64,000 bases of DNA, from positions 1 through 64,000 of the forward strand of contig NZ_BSOJ01000002.1 in NCBI RefSeq assembly GCF_030160455.1, written 5' to 3'. The position numbers and the translations under genes were made by a program. This stretch comes from Limnobacter litoralis (GTDB taxonomy: Bacteria > Pseudomonadota > Gammaproteobacteria > Burkholderiales > Burkholderiaceae_B). Below are positions 55,736 to 64,000 of the stretch, one piece after another (within the stretch, counting starts at the first letter, position 1; the number at the start of each line of letters is the position of its first letter). A model generated the notes under the pieces. That model searched no databases. It saw only the letters and a program-made list of their open reading frames with translations, and was not told the origin of the DNA.

Positions 55736-57061
55736 ATGAACCTTCGAACACTGCTGATGCCGATCATGACAGCGAGCATGCTGTCAGAAGCCAGACTTCA
55801 ACGACATTGGGCGCAGGCGGAAAAGGCGCGACAGAAAAAGGGGCTTGCCCATGTCATCCACTATTTTCATCAGGTCGACGACCCCTACAGCGCTCTGGTG
55901 GCTCAAGCCATACCACAATTGATGCAGAGGTACGTGGAGGTGCAATGGCAGTTCCATTTGGTACAAGCCCCCTTACAAGAGCATGCCCCTGAACGGGATC
56001 GATTGATGCGCTACAGCCGAACTGACGCCACTCGACTTGCCAATTATTGGGGACTGAAATTTTCTGACCCTGGCAGACAGCCCGACGAAAAATCAGTCCA
56101 ACTGGTGCAGGGCAGTCTTGTGACTGCTCTGGAGAAAGGCTTGTCTGCCTTTGAGCTTGCCGCCCCGCTTAGCCATGCGCTTTGGGAAAACCCAAGCAAG
56201 CTGAGCCTCAGTGATATTGGCATACAGCCAGCCAGTGCGGTCCAAATACAAAAGCGCTTGCATGACGACACCCGCTTGCGACAAACACTTGGACACTATC
56301 TGGGCACCACACTGTATTACGCGGGTGAATGGTATTGGGGAATCGACAGACTTCATCATCTGGAGTCCCGTTTGCAAGCGCTTCATTGCGACAGTCAGCC
56401 TGGACGTCCCCCCTGCTTCCCAGCCATAGTCGAAAACCACGCACTGATATGCGAACCCGTACTTCGCGAATTTGATTTTTTCTTCTCCCTGAGAAGCCCT
56501 TACTCTGCGATCGTTGCTCCCCGGGTTTTCGCCATGGCCCAACGCATGGGGGTCAAGGTGAATCTTCGATATGTGTTGCCCATGGTCATGCGTGGGCTTC
56601 CCGTGCCCGCTGCAAAAAGAAAGTACATTGTGCTGGACACGGCGCGCGAGGCACGACTTCACCACACACCCTTTGGCCGAATCAGCGATCCAGTGGGCAA
56701 GCCCACCGAGCGTGGATTGTCGTTGATTCCGCTTGCACAGGCCAAGGGTGTGGCACAGGCCTACATCTGCTCGTTTATGAAAGGCGTCTGGGCTGAAGGC
56801 GTGAATGCAGGGAGCGACCGGGGTTTACGCCTGATTGCAGAAAGAGCAGGCCTGAGTTGGGACGACTGCAAACAAGCCATGACGGATAACCAATGGCGTG
56901 CAATTGCTGAACAAAACCGGGAAGCATTACTTGGGCTGGGGCTTTGGGGCGTGCCCTCGTTTTCAGCGGGTCAATGCGCGGTGTGGGGTCAAGACCGTTT
57001 GTGGTGGGTCCAGCAAGCCTTGAAGGACCCGTCGACAATCGCCATTCGGAGGGTGGCATGA
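55736..57061 (+). CDS. Tandem DsbA/HCCA-isomerase-like protein
   Basis: From ATG 55736 the protein has 441 residues and two thioredoxin-fold domains. The first begins HVIHYFHQVDDPYSALVAQA, the second FDFFFSLRSPYSAIVAPRVF. Both have D-PYS or R-SPYS where DsbA has CxxC, as in 2-hydroxychromene-2-carboxylate isomerases, which use glutathione. The second has the typical ending LGLWGVPSFSAG. Glutathione-dependent isomerisation is inferred. Confidence 0.85.
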   Translation: MNLRTLLMPIMTASMLSEARLQRHWAQAEKARQKKGLAHVIHYFHQVDDPYSALVAQAIPQLMQRYVEVQWQFHLVQAPLQEHAPERDRLMRYSRTDATRLANYWGLKFSDPGRQPDEKSVQLVQGSLVTALEKGLSAFELAAPLSHALWENPSKLSLSDIGIQPASAVQIQKRLHDDTRLRQTLGHYLGTTLYYAGEWYWGIDRLHHLESRLQALHCDSQPGRPPCFPAIVENHALICEPVLREFDFFFSLRSPYSAIVAPRVFAMAQRMGVKVNLRYVLPMVMRGLPVPAAKRKYIVLDTAREARLHHTPFGRISDPVGKPTERGLSLIPLAQAKGVAQAYICSFMKGVWAEGVNAGSDRGLRLIAERAGLSWDDCKQAMTDNQWRAIAEQNREALLGLGLWGVPSFSAGQCAVWGQDRLWWVQQALKDPSTIAIRRVA

Positions 57062-58179
57062 TCCGTTCGAAATGCGCTTTCTCAACAACGTGCGCAGTGC
57101 TTTTGGCGGGCCTCATGCTCACTCAACCACAGCAGGCATTCGCACTGAAAGATGGCATCGAAAGGCCTGCATTCATGGCTCCGTTGGCGACACAGGCATT
57201 CATGTTTGCAGTGGCTGATAGAAAATCCACAGCACTTGCTGTGGGCGAACACGGCATCATTCTTCGCACTCAGACCGGAAGTTGGCGTCAATGGAAGCAG
57301 ATGCCCTGCCCCGTGTCGGTCAGTCTGACCAATGTCCGATTCGTCACTGACCACTTGGTGTTTGCGGTCGGTCACGATGGCGTGGTTCTGAAATCCACCG
57401 ATGCTGGTCAAACCTGGGTGAAGGTGTTTGACGGCAATCAGGCCAATGCACAAATCATTGAGCAGGCCAAAAAAAACCTGGACACCGCTGCGCCAGGGGC
57501 TGCTCAGAAAGACGCCCAATACGCGCTTGAGGATGCACAAGCAGATGCGCAATTTGGCCCTTCGCGCCCTCTGCTGGATGTCTTTTTCAAAAACGAGAAC
57601 ACCGGCTGGATCGTGGGCAGCTACGGCCAGATATTCGAAACACTGGACAGTGGCGCGACCTGGCGACTGATTAGTCAACGCTTGAACAACCCTGAGCTAA
57701 AACACTACAACAGCATCGATGGCAGCGCCAATGGGCTGATGCTGATATCCGGGGAAGGTGGACTGGTTTACGCCTCGTCTGACTGGGGTCAAACATGGAA
57801 GACACTGAGCTCTGGCTACAACGGTCATTTCTACGGCACCTTTGTCGAAAACCCGCAACCGGGGCACCTCCGCTTTCTTGCATATGGCTTTGGCGGCACG
57901 ATTTACCGCTATGACGCCGAAGACGCTCAATGGCAGAAGTTGCCCAAGGTGTCTGGCGACAGCCTGGTGAAGGCACTCCCCGGGGGCATCGACAAAGTGA
58001 TTTTTCTCGACCAGCGTGGCCGTATGTTCGAACTGGATGAAAAAACCAATGCGATTCGAATCCTCAGGGCCGACACCAGCGAAACAGCGACTGACATGAC
58101 TGAAATCGGTCACGAATATCTGATCAGCACCCGGCACGGAAGCCAGATTTGGTCGCTCAACCCCTCGTCGGGACAATAA
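57058..58179 (+). CDS. Ycf48-like beta-propeller protein
   Basis: A secreted protein of 373 residues starting at ATG 57058 behind GGAGGG and overlapping the previous stop. It contains repeated BNR-type blades: AVGEHGIILRTQTGSW, AVGHDGVVLKSTDAGQTW, IVGSYGQIFETLDSGATW and SSDWGQTW. Such proteins commonly sit directly before RND/MMPL exporter genes, as here, and probably act as assembly or periplasmic partners. Confidence 0.92.
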   Translation: MIRSKCAFSTTCAVLLAGLMLTQPQQAFALKDGIERPAFMAPLATQAFMFAVADRKSTALAVGEHGIILRTQTGSWRQWKQMPCPVSVSLTNVRFVTDHLVFAVGHDGVVLKSTDAGQTWVKVFDGNQANAQIIEQAKKNLDTAAPGAAQKDAQYALEDAQADAQFGPSRPLLDVFFKNENTGWIVGSYGQIFETLDSGATWRLISQRLNNPELKHYNSIDGSANGLMLISGEGGLVYASSDWGQTWKTLSSGYNGHFYGTFVENPQPGHLRFLAYGFGGTIYRYDAEDAQWQKLPKVSGDSLVKALPGGIDKVIFLDQRGRMFELDEKTNAIRILRADTSETATDMTEIGHEYLISTRHGSQIWSLNPSSGQ

Positions 58180-58181
58180 CC

Positions 58182-60533
58182 ATGGACTCAACAAAAGCCT
58201 CCACTCGCCTGGCGCGTCGTATCGAATCCGTTCTGTTTGGACACCGCAAGCTGGTAATCGCACTGTTTGCGATTGTCTCGGTCTTCATGGCTGTCAGCGC
58301 AAGCCAGCTTCGCCCAGACGCCTCCTTTCAGAAGATGATTCCGGTTCGACATCCATTCATCGTGAATTTTCTGGAATACGCCAATGAACTGCGTCCGCTT
58401 GGCAACGTCCTGCGAATTGTCGTTGTCAACAAGCAGGGTTCGATCTACGACAAGCACTTTCTTGAGAAGCTGCGAGAAATCAACGACGAAGTGTTTTACA
58501 TTCCCGGGGTTGACCGTGGCAACCTGAGCTCCATCTGGACGCCCAATGTCATGTGGCACGAAATCACTGAGGAAGGGGTCAAAATGGGCCCCATCATCGG
58601 TCAGGGATTCAAAGGCACACCCGAACAGATCGACGCGGTCAAAGCCAATGTGGACAAGTCGGGGCGAATCGGATCCCTGGTGTCCAATGATCAACATTCT
58701 GCGATCATTCTGGCGCCATTGCTGGAAGTGGATCCGCAATCGGGTCAGAAGCTGGACTATGGCACGCTGTCCAGTCAAATCGAGACCCGCATTAGGGATC
58801 GATTTTCCAGCGACAACATTGACATTCATGTCGTTGGATTTGCCAAACTGGTGGGCGATCTTATCCATGGCGCCAAGGCCATGGCGGGCTTTTTTCTGAT
58901 CACATTCACGCTGACTGTGCTGTTGCTGCTGTGGTACTCACGCTGCTGGAAAAGCACCCTGGCCACCGTATTTTGCTGTTCTCTTGCGGTCATCTGGCAC
59001 CTTGGGCTCATTCACATCATTGGCATGGGCTTGAACCCCTATTCCATTTTGGTGCCCTTCCTGACTTTCGCCATTGGCGTCTCCCATGCCATACAGAACG
59101 TCAGAACCATGGCCGTTGCCAGGTATCATGGCGCTTCAAAAATAGAGGCTGCAAAGGCCACATTCAGTCTGCTTTTCATTCCCGGCACCGTCGCACTGCT
59201 CGCTGACGCTGTGGGATTTTCCACCTTGTACGTCATCGACATCGGGGTCATTCGCGACCTTGCGGTGTCCGCATCAGTCGGCGTGGCCGTGATTATTTTC
59301 ACGAAAATGTTCTTGCTACCGGTGATGATGAGCTATTCAGACGTCACCCCTGCAGGCTTGCGTCGCGTTGAACAACTTGAGCTTCGTCCTCACAAAATTG
59401 CCTGGGCATTGTCCGCGCTCACCGGTAAAAAAACAGCCACCGTGGTTGTCAGCGTGGCTGCGCTGGTTACCTTGGGTGGACTGGGCATTTCACACAAACT
59501 GAAGGTAGGAGACCTTGACCCGGGAGCCCCCGAACTGCGTCCGAATTCCAGATACAACCAGGATGTTCGCTACCTGGTGAATCACTATTCCACCAGCTCA
59601 GACGTCTTCGTAGTCATGGTCAAGACCCCAAAAGGTGAATGTGGATCCTACCCTGTGGCCGCCGCAGTGGACGAATTTCAATGGCGCATGGCAAACACGC
59701 CGGGGGTCGAGGGCACGTTCAGTCTGTTCGACATCATGAAGCAGATCATTTCCGGCTTTAATGGTGGAAATCCGAAATGGATGGCCATCACCCGCAACCG
59801 CTTCATCTCCAACGGCGCGCACAATAGCATTCCGGGCAATCTTTACAATTCTGATTGTTCAATGCTGCCAGTCGTCTTGTTTTTGTCTGATCACAAGGCA
59901 GAAACACTGTCACGTGTGGTCAATCATGTTCAGGCATTCGCTGATGAAAACAACACGCCCACCGCCACCTTTTTAATGGCTGCAGGCAACAGCGGCATCG
60001 AAGCGGCCACCAACATGGTGGTCGAACGCGCCCAGAAAGTGATGCTGGTGCTGGTGTACGGCATCGTTGGCCTGTTGATCTGGTGGGAATTTAAAAGCAT
60101 CCGAATCATGTTGGCCATCATGCTGCCGCTGTTTATCACCGAAGTGCTGTGCAAGGTCATCATGGTCGAACTGAACCTTGGCATTAAAGTGGCCACGTTG
60201 CCTGTCATTGCCCTGGGGGTCGGCATTGGTGTGGATTATGGCATCTACATCTACAACCGGCTTGAAAGCCATTTGGCAGAAGGTCAAAACTTTCGAGAGG
60301 CCTACTTCAACACGCTGAAATCAACTGGCGTGGCGGTTGCATTAACCGCGATGATGTTGGCCTTGGGCGTACTGATCTGGGTGTTCTCAGCCATCAAGTT
60401 TCAGGCTGACATGGGACTGCTGCTGACTTTCATGTTTGTGTGGAACATGATTGGCGCTATCGTCTTGATTCCCGCCCTTCTGCGCTTGATCGCCTATCAA
60501 ACCCTTGTTCGCAAATTTGGGCCATCGGTGTAG
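58182..60533 (+). CDS. MMPL/RND-family exporter
   Basis: A protein of 783 residues from ATG 58182 with about 12 helices in two repeats, each with a large periplasmic loop. ALFAIVSVFMAVSASQLRPD opens the first loop and LGVGIGVDYGIYIYNRL in helix 10 region is the proton-relay signature. MMPL proteins move hydrophobic molecules with proton flow. It ends the plus-strand run, overlapping the FGE-like gene by 37 bases. Confidence 0.93.
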   Translation: MDSTKASTRLARRIESVLFGHRKLVIALFAIVSVFMAVSASQLRPDASFQKMIPVRHPFIVNFLEYANELRPLGNVLRIVVVNKQGSIYDKHFLEKLREINDEVFYIPGVDRGNLSSIWTPNVMWHEITEEGVKMGPIIGQGFKGTPEQIDAVKANVDKSGRIGSLVSNDQHSAIILAPLLEVDPQSGQKLDYGTLSSQIETRIRDRFSSDNIDIHVVGFAKLVGDLIHGAKAMAGFFLITFTLTVLLLLWYSRCWKSTLATVFCCSLAVIWHLGLIHIIGMGLNPYSILVPFLTFAIGVSHAIQNVRTMAVARYHGASKIEAAKATFSLLFIPGTVALLADAVGFSTLYVIDIGVIRDLAVSASVGVAVIIFTKMFLLPVMMSYSDVTPAGLRRVEQLELRPHKIAWALSALTGKKTATVVVSVAALVTLGGLGISHKLKVGDLDPGAPELRPNSRYNQDVRYLVNHYSTSSDVFVVMVKTPKGECGSYPVAAAVDEFQWRMANTPGVEGTFSLFDIMKQIISGFNGGNPKWMAITRNRFISNGAHNSIPGNLYNSDCSMLPVVLFLSDHKAETLSRVVNHVQAFADENNTPTATFLMAAGNSGIEAATNMVVERAQKVMLVLVYGIVGLLIWWEFKSIRIMLAIMLPLFITEVLCKVIMVELNLGIKVATLPVIALGVGIGVDYGIYIYNRLESHLAEGQNFREAYFNTLKSTGVAVALTAMMLALGVLIWVFSAIKFQADMGLLLTFMFVWNMIGAIVLIPALLRLIAYQTLVRKFGPSV

Positions 60534-61363
60534 ACACAGCGAAATCCAATGTGGGAGGTGCTGGTCAAATGGCTCGCACCAATTCGGGCCGCTGGCCGGT
60601 ACCTCAAACAGTATTCCGCAGCACACAAAAACGAGCCACCTTTCAAAGTCCACAATCGAGAATCACTGGCCGGCAGCGAGCAAGGGCACTGCGTCTGCTC
60701 GCGTAAATCGAAAGGTGAAAGCGTCCATTCCCAGACATTGCCGATCATGTCATACAAGCCATACCCATTGGCGGGAAGGGAACCCACGGCAAGGGGCGCA
60801 GGCCTTTTGTTCTCAGCAGAGTATTGCCAGGGAAAACTGCCCTTCCAGGTGTGGGCCATGGCCTGCCCCTCCGGTGTGAACACATTGCCCCATGCAAAGT
60901 CAGCCTGAACAAGACCACCCCGGGCCGCATACTCCCACTGTGCCTCTGTGGGCAGTTGCCCCTTGCACCACCGGGCATAAGCCTTGGCGTCCTGCAGACT
61001 GACGTGGACCACAGGCAATCGGGCAAAATCGGGGTCCAAGTGTTCCGGGTTGTGTTTGAGTCCGGCTGTCGGTCCATCCGGACTGTGCCAACAGGCCCCC
61101 TCCACCACTTTCCACCACTGACTGGGTTGGCGCAAATCGACAGGGCCGCCTGTCATGACAAACACATGGCTGCTGCCGCCCTTTTCCGCATCGGTCACAT
61201 ACCCCGTTTGCATCACGAATTGCGCAAATTGCGCATTGGTGGCTGGGGTGGCATCCATCAAAAAAGCATTCACAGAGGCTGGCCGAACCGGTCTTTCTTC
61301 AGGATAAAACCGGTCCGAGCCCATCAAAAACTCGCCCCCACGCAAAGAAACAGGTTCAAACAT
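60497..61363 (-). CDS. Formylglycine-generating enzyme
   Basis: Read from ATG 61363 (MFEPVSLRGGEFLMGSDRFY), 8 bases inside the sulfatase end; an upstream ATG at 61423 is less likely. The 288-residue SUMF1-type protein has the active-site pair in GGSFLCAAEYCLRYRPAAR and the Trp-rich GLYDMIGNVWEWT. It oxidises the sulfatase Cys to formylglycine. The overlap with its client supports dedicated maturation. Confidence 0.93.
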   Translation of the reverse strand: MFEPVSLRGGEFLMGSDRFYPEERPVRPASVNAFLMDATPATNAQFAQFVMQTGYVTDAEKGGSSHVFVMTGGPVDLRQPSQWWKVVEGACWHSPDGPTAGLKHNPEHLDPDFARLPVVHVSLQDAKAYARWCKGQLPTEAQWEYAARGGLVQADFAWGNVFTPEGQAMAHTWKGSFPWQYSAENKRPAPLAVGSLPANGYGLYDMIGNVWEWTLSPFDLREQTQCPCSLPASDSRLWTLKGGSFLCAAEYCLRYRPAARIGASHLTSTSHIGFRCVYTDGPNLRTRV

Positions 61364-63740
61364 TGAGTGCCATTTGCTTGATAAACCGATAGGTTTCAAC
61401 TGGATTGGTTGGCGTTGTATCAATGTCTATCGTGACATGTCTGATCTTTCCCGCAAAGGGGTTTGGCCCTGTGTAGGCGCTTGACACCTGGTTACCCAAA
61501 TCAGCGCCGATGGTGAAACCGTCATACCCCGTAGAGAACAACACACGCTCATAGGTGTGCTCCGCCACCTTCTTGTCATTGATGTACAAACTGCCCTTGC
61601 CCTCAAACGGCCTTGCGGTCATTTCCTGAACGTATTTCACCTTGAATTTACCCTGCGGCACCGACACACTGCTGCTCATCCGCTCGACCCAGGGCACCAG
61701 GCTTTGTTCATAGTGCAATTGACCGTCTTTCAAGTACAAAACCCAACCTGCGTATTTCGCCCCCTGTGCGACCAACACACCCTGTTCATCCCCTCTGGGT
61801 CGCTCAACATCCAGCGTCACCGTGTGTGACAATCCGCACACAATCGGAGCCATGTCGTGTGCAATACGCTCAACGGGCGGAAAGAACTCCCAATGGGGTT
61901 TCAAAGCGTGTGCCTGTCTGTCCTGCACCAGGCGTATTACCAAATTGCGGTCATCCAGCGGGAACACATTGTATTGCTCAGCGGCCTTGACCCACTTCTG
62001 TTTCAATCGGTTCACGATGTCCGGGTGTTGAGCCGCCAAATCGTGGGTTTCAGAAGGGTCTTTCGACAAATCGTAGAGCTCCCACTGATCGTCGGTGAAT
62101 TCAGTGCCCCGAATGTGCCTTGTTACCAATCTCCAATTGTTTTCAATGTAGGCGCGTTGCCCGGTCATCTCAAAATACTGCTCGCTCCGGGTGGGCGCCT
62201 TCGGATTTCCAAAGGTTGGGGCGATACTTTGCCCCTCGACTGGCTTTAACTTGATTCCCCGGTACACCTCGCTTCGCTTAACCTGAGTGACTTCCAGAAT
62301 GGTGGGGTACAAATCAATAACATGCACAAAATTGTCACGCAGTTGCCCCTTGGCGGCGATGCCACTGGGCCATGAGACCAACAAGGGATCAGCCACGCCA
62401 CCCAAGTGCGTGTATTGCTTGTAATTCTTGAATGGTGTGTTAGAGGCACAGGCCCAACCCATCGGGTAATGTGGAAACGTTCCGTCCTCTCCCATGATGT
62501 CGTAAAACTTCAGCGCCTCTTTCACTGGCACTGGCCGGCCAAAAGCCGGGGCAAATACGTTGGGGGTGCCCGTCTCTGTACCCTCACCACTGCCACCATT
62601 GTCGGAAAACAACATGATCAACGTGTTGTCCAGTGCACCAATTTCAGCCAAAGCGTCCAGCAGGCGACCAATGTTGTAATCCAGATTGGTCACGAGGCCG
62701 GCGTAAACCTCCATGTACCTGGCATAAATTCTTTGTTCATCGGCACTGAGGCTGTTCCAACTGTGCGCGCTAAAGGACAATGGCGACAATTCTGTGTCTT
62801 CAGGCAATATTCCCAACGCCTTCTGGCGCTTCAAACGCGCTGCGCGGATAACGTCCCACCCCACGTCATAGCGCCCTTTTTGGGCGTCTCGATAAGCCTT
62901 AGGCACCTGCAATGGAGAATGTGCTCCTGGGTACGCGAGATGCAAATAAAAAGGCCGATCAGGTTCAAGACATTTTTGCGTGCGCAAATAGGTCGTCGCC
63001 CGGTCTGTCAGATCGTCGTTGACAAAGTAACCGGGCTGGTCGGGTGGCTCGATTGGGGCGACGCCATCAAACAGCTCGCAAGGTTTGAAATAGTCGGTTG
63101 AGTGGCCCTGAAACCAGTAGGCCCGCTCAAAGCCGCGATGCGTTGGCCAATTGGTGTAAGGTCCGTTCGCACTCGTGGTGTTTGAATTGTTCACATGCCA
63201 TTTTCCGACCAAAAATGTATTCCAGCCCGCCTCACCCAGTGTTTCAGCCAGCGTGGTCGCCTCCTGGCTCAAATCGCCCCGGTAACCTGGGTAGCCAGAA
63301 TCCACGTCCGCCAGCCAGCCCATTCCCACCGAGTGATGATTCAACCCCGTCAGAAAAGACGCGCGCGTCGGGGAGCACATGGCTGTGGTTCTGAAGTTGG
63401 TGTACTGCAAACCGCTTTTGGCCAGCCGGTCAATGTTCGGCGTGCTGATCTCGCTGCCATAGCAGCCAAGATCTGCAAATCCCACATCGTCCAATACAAT
63501 GGCGATGACATTCGGAGCACCCTGCCTGACCTTGGCTCGAGCCGTATTTGCCGGTCGAGAGTCTTTAAAGGTAGCCCCCACGACGGCCGGTTTACCCACT
63601 TCCACTTCCTTGGGGGTTATCAATGAACGGGCTTTGTCACGCAATACGCCCACGCCTGCCCCCACCGCTGTGGCACCTGCTGCACCTGCCACCACCCCAC
63701 CTAAAAACTGCCTGCGCGAACCGCTTGGCCCTTTCTTCAT
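61356..63740 (-). CDS. Tat-exported arylsulfatase
   Basis: The 794-residue enzyme has a twin-arginine signal (SRRQFLGGVVAGAAGATAVG). Metal-binding Asp residues sit in IVLDDVGFADLGCYG and the modified Cys is Cys122 in CSPTRASFLTG. A beta-rich C-terminal lectin-like domain follows about residue 640. It cleaves sulfate esters in the periplasm. Because Tat exports folded proteins, the FGE encoded next to it must act in the cytosol first. Confidence 0.94.
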   Translation of the reverse strand: MKKGPSGSRRQFLGGVVAGAAGATAVGAGVGVLRDKARSLITPKEVEVGKPAVVGATFKDSRPANTARAKVRQGAPNVIAIVLDDVGFADLGCYGSEISTPNIDRLAKSGLQYTNFRTTAMCSPTRASFLTGLNHHSVGMGWLADVDSGYPGYRGDLSQEATTLAETLGEAGWNTFLVGKWHVNNSNTTSANGPYTNWPTHRGFERAYWFQGHSTDYFKPCELFDGVAPIEPPDQPGYFVNDDLTDRATTYLRTQKCLEPDRPFYLHLAYPGAHSPLQVPKAYRDAQKGRYDVGWDVIRAARLKRQKALGILPEDTELSPLSFSAHSWNSLSADEQRIYARYMEVYAGLVTNLDYNIGRLLDALAEIGALDNTLIMLFSDNGGSGEGTETGTPNVFAPAFGRPVPVKEALKFYDIMGEDGTFPHYPMGWACASNTPFKNYKQYTHLGGVADPLLVSWPSGIAAKGQLRDNFVHVIDLYPTILEVTQVKRSEVYRGIKLKPVEGQSIAPTFGNPKAPTRSEQYFEMTGQRAYIENNWRLVTRHIRGTEFTDDQWELYDLSKDPSETHDLAAQHPDIVNRLKQKWVKAAEQYNVFPLDDRNLVIRLVQDRQAHALKPHWEFFPPVERIAHDMAPIVCGLSHTVTLDVERPRGDEQGVLVAQGAKYAGWVLYLKDGQLHYEQSLVPWVERMSSSVSVPQGKFKVKYVQEMTARPFEGKGSLYINDKKVAEHTYERVLFSTGYDGFTIGADLGNQVSSAYTGPNPFAGKIRHVTIDIDTTPTNPVETYRFIKQMALNV

Positions 63741-63767
63741 TTTGTCCCCTCTGTGTTGAATCTTGCT

Positions 63768-63802
63768 TTAATATAGTGACACCTTTAATGTCACTATATT
63801 AA
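63768..63802. promoter_or_regulatory. 14-bp-arm palindrome between sulfatase and GST genes
   Basis: TTAATATAGTGACA and TGTCACTATATTAA are exact inverted arms around cctttaa. It lies 27 bases from the sulfatase and 27 from the GST start, so one regulator could control both. No cognate regulator is in the adjacent sequence. Confidence 0.75.
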
Positions 63803-63829
63803 AAACAAAATTGAAAAACAAGGAGTTTC

Positions 63830-64000
63830 ATGAACGCACCTCAACTCCCACTTCAGGTTCATGGTCTGGATTTGTCCTACTTCACCGGCAAGCTGGAAAT
63901 GTATTTGCGCAACAAAGGCATCGCCTACGACCTCATCGAAATGGACACAGGCGACTTCAAACGCTGCGGCCTGTTAACCGGTGTCGCCCAAATGCCTCAA
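63830..64000 (+). CDS. Glutathione S-transferase-like protein, 5' part only
   Basis: The first 57 codons start at ATG 63830, behind AAGGAG. DLSYFTGKLEMYLRNKGIAY matches the N-terminal domain of the 48599 GST (MSYFTGKALCYLRYKK). The gene runs off the window. Its divergence from the sulfatase places a second GST in the cluster. Confidence 0.85.
   Translation, partial: MNAPQLPLQVHGLDLSYFTGKLEMYLRNKGIAYDLIEMDTGDFKRCGLLTGVAQMPQ

Overview
The window looks like a chromosomal segment of a betaproteobacterium of the order Burkholderiales; I lean towards a Limnobacter-like organism, on gene order and protein style only. The housekeeping order aminotransferase - uvrB - low-molecular-weight phosphatase - iscRSUA-hscBA-fdx-iscX, the lysS-prfB pair, a recJ/rpfE-like pair, lolCD and an hmp/nsrR pair are typical of that order.

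Layout. (1) 1-3700 is accessory DNA: a periplasmic protein, a PAAR-M35 metallopeptidase type VI effector gene broken by a frameshift, a lipoprotein lipase and a YefM/ParE-like toxin-antitoxin pair. (2) 3.75-7.98 kb is housekeeping: tRNA-Asn, aminotransferase, uvrB and a phosphatase. (3) 8.0-11.9 kb is a second accessory island: a DUF6795-type protein and a class 3 lipase gene split by a complete IS256-family element, bracketed by palindromic repeats with visible compensatory base changes. (4) 11.9-17.4 kb is the full Isc iron-sulfur operon. (5) 18.0-24.8 kb is a transglutaminase/DUF2126, fused ATP-grasp/alpha-E and transglutaminase operon, followed by about 940 bp of repeats. (6) 25.7-41.2 kb is housekeeping: lysS, prfB with its programmed frameshift, a chemoreceptor, recJ, lolCD, a TatD nuclease, hmp/nsrR and comEC. 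(7) 41.3-44.5 kb is a second, unfused copy of the ATP-grasp/alpha-E/transglutaminase cluster. (8) 44.6-64.0 kb is a long cell-envelope and catabolic cluster: DUF1302, DUF1329, TetR, GST-like, SDR, PPIase, HupE, DUF3604, MBL hydrolase, a tandem DsbA/HCCA-isomerase-like protein, a Ycf48-like protein, an MMPL exporter, then on the other strand a formylglycine-generating enzyme and its arylsulfatase, and a second GST starting at the edge.

Most notable. Both type VI-style effector genes are disrupted, one by a 7-bp near-duplication and one by an IS. The protein beside the M35 effector resembles the beta-rich pro-domain of M35 peptidases, suggesting immunity by a detached propeptide. The intergenic palindromes covary. 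The 44.6-64 kb cluster looks like an uncharacterised system for handling a hydrophobic, possibly sulfated, substrate with glutathione-linked enzymes. All functions were inferred by reading motifs; no database search was run.
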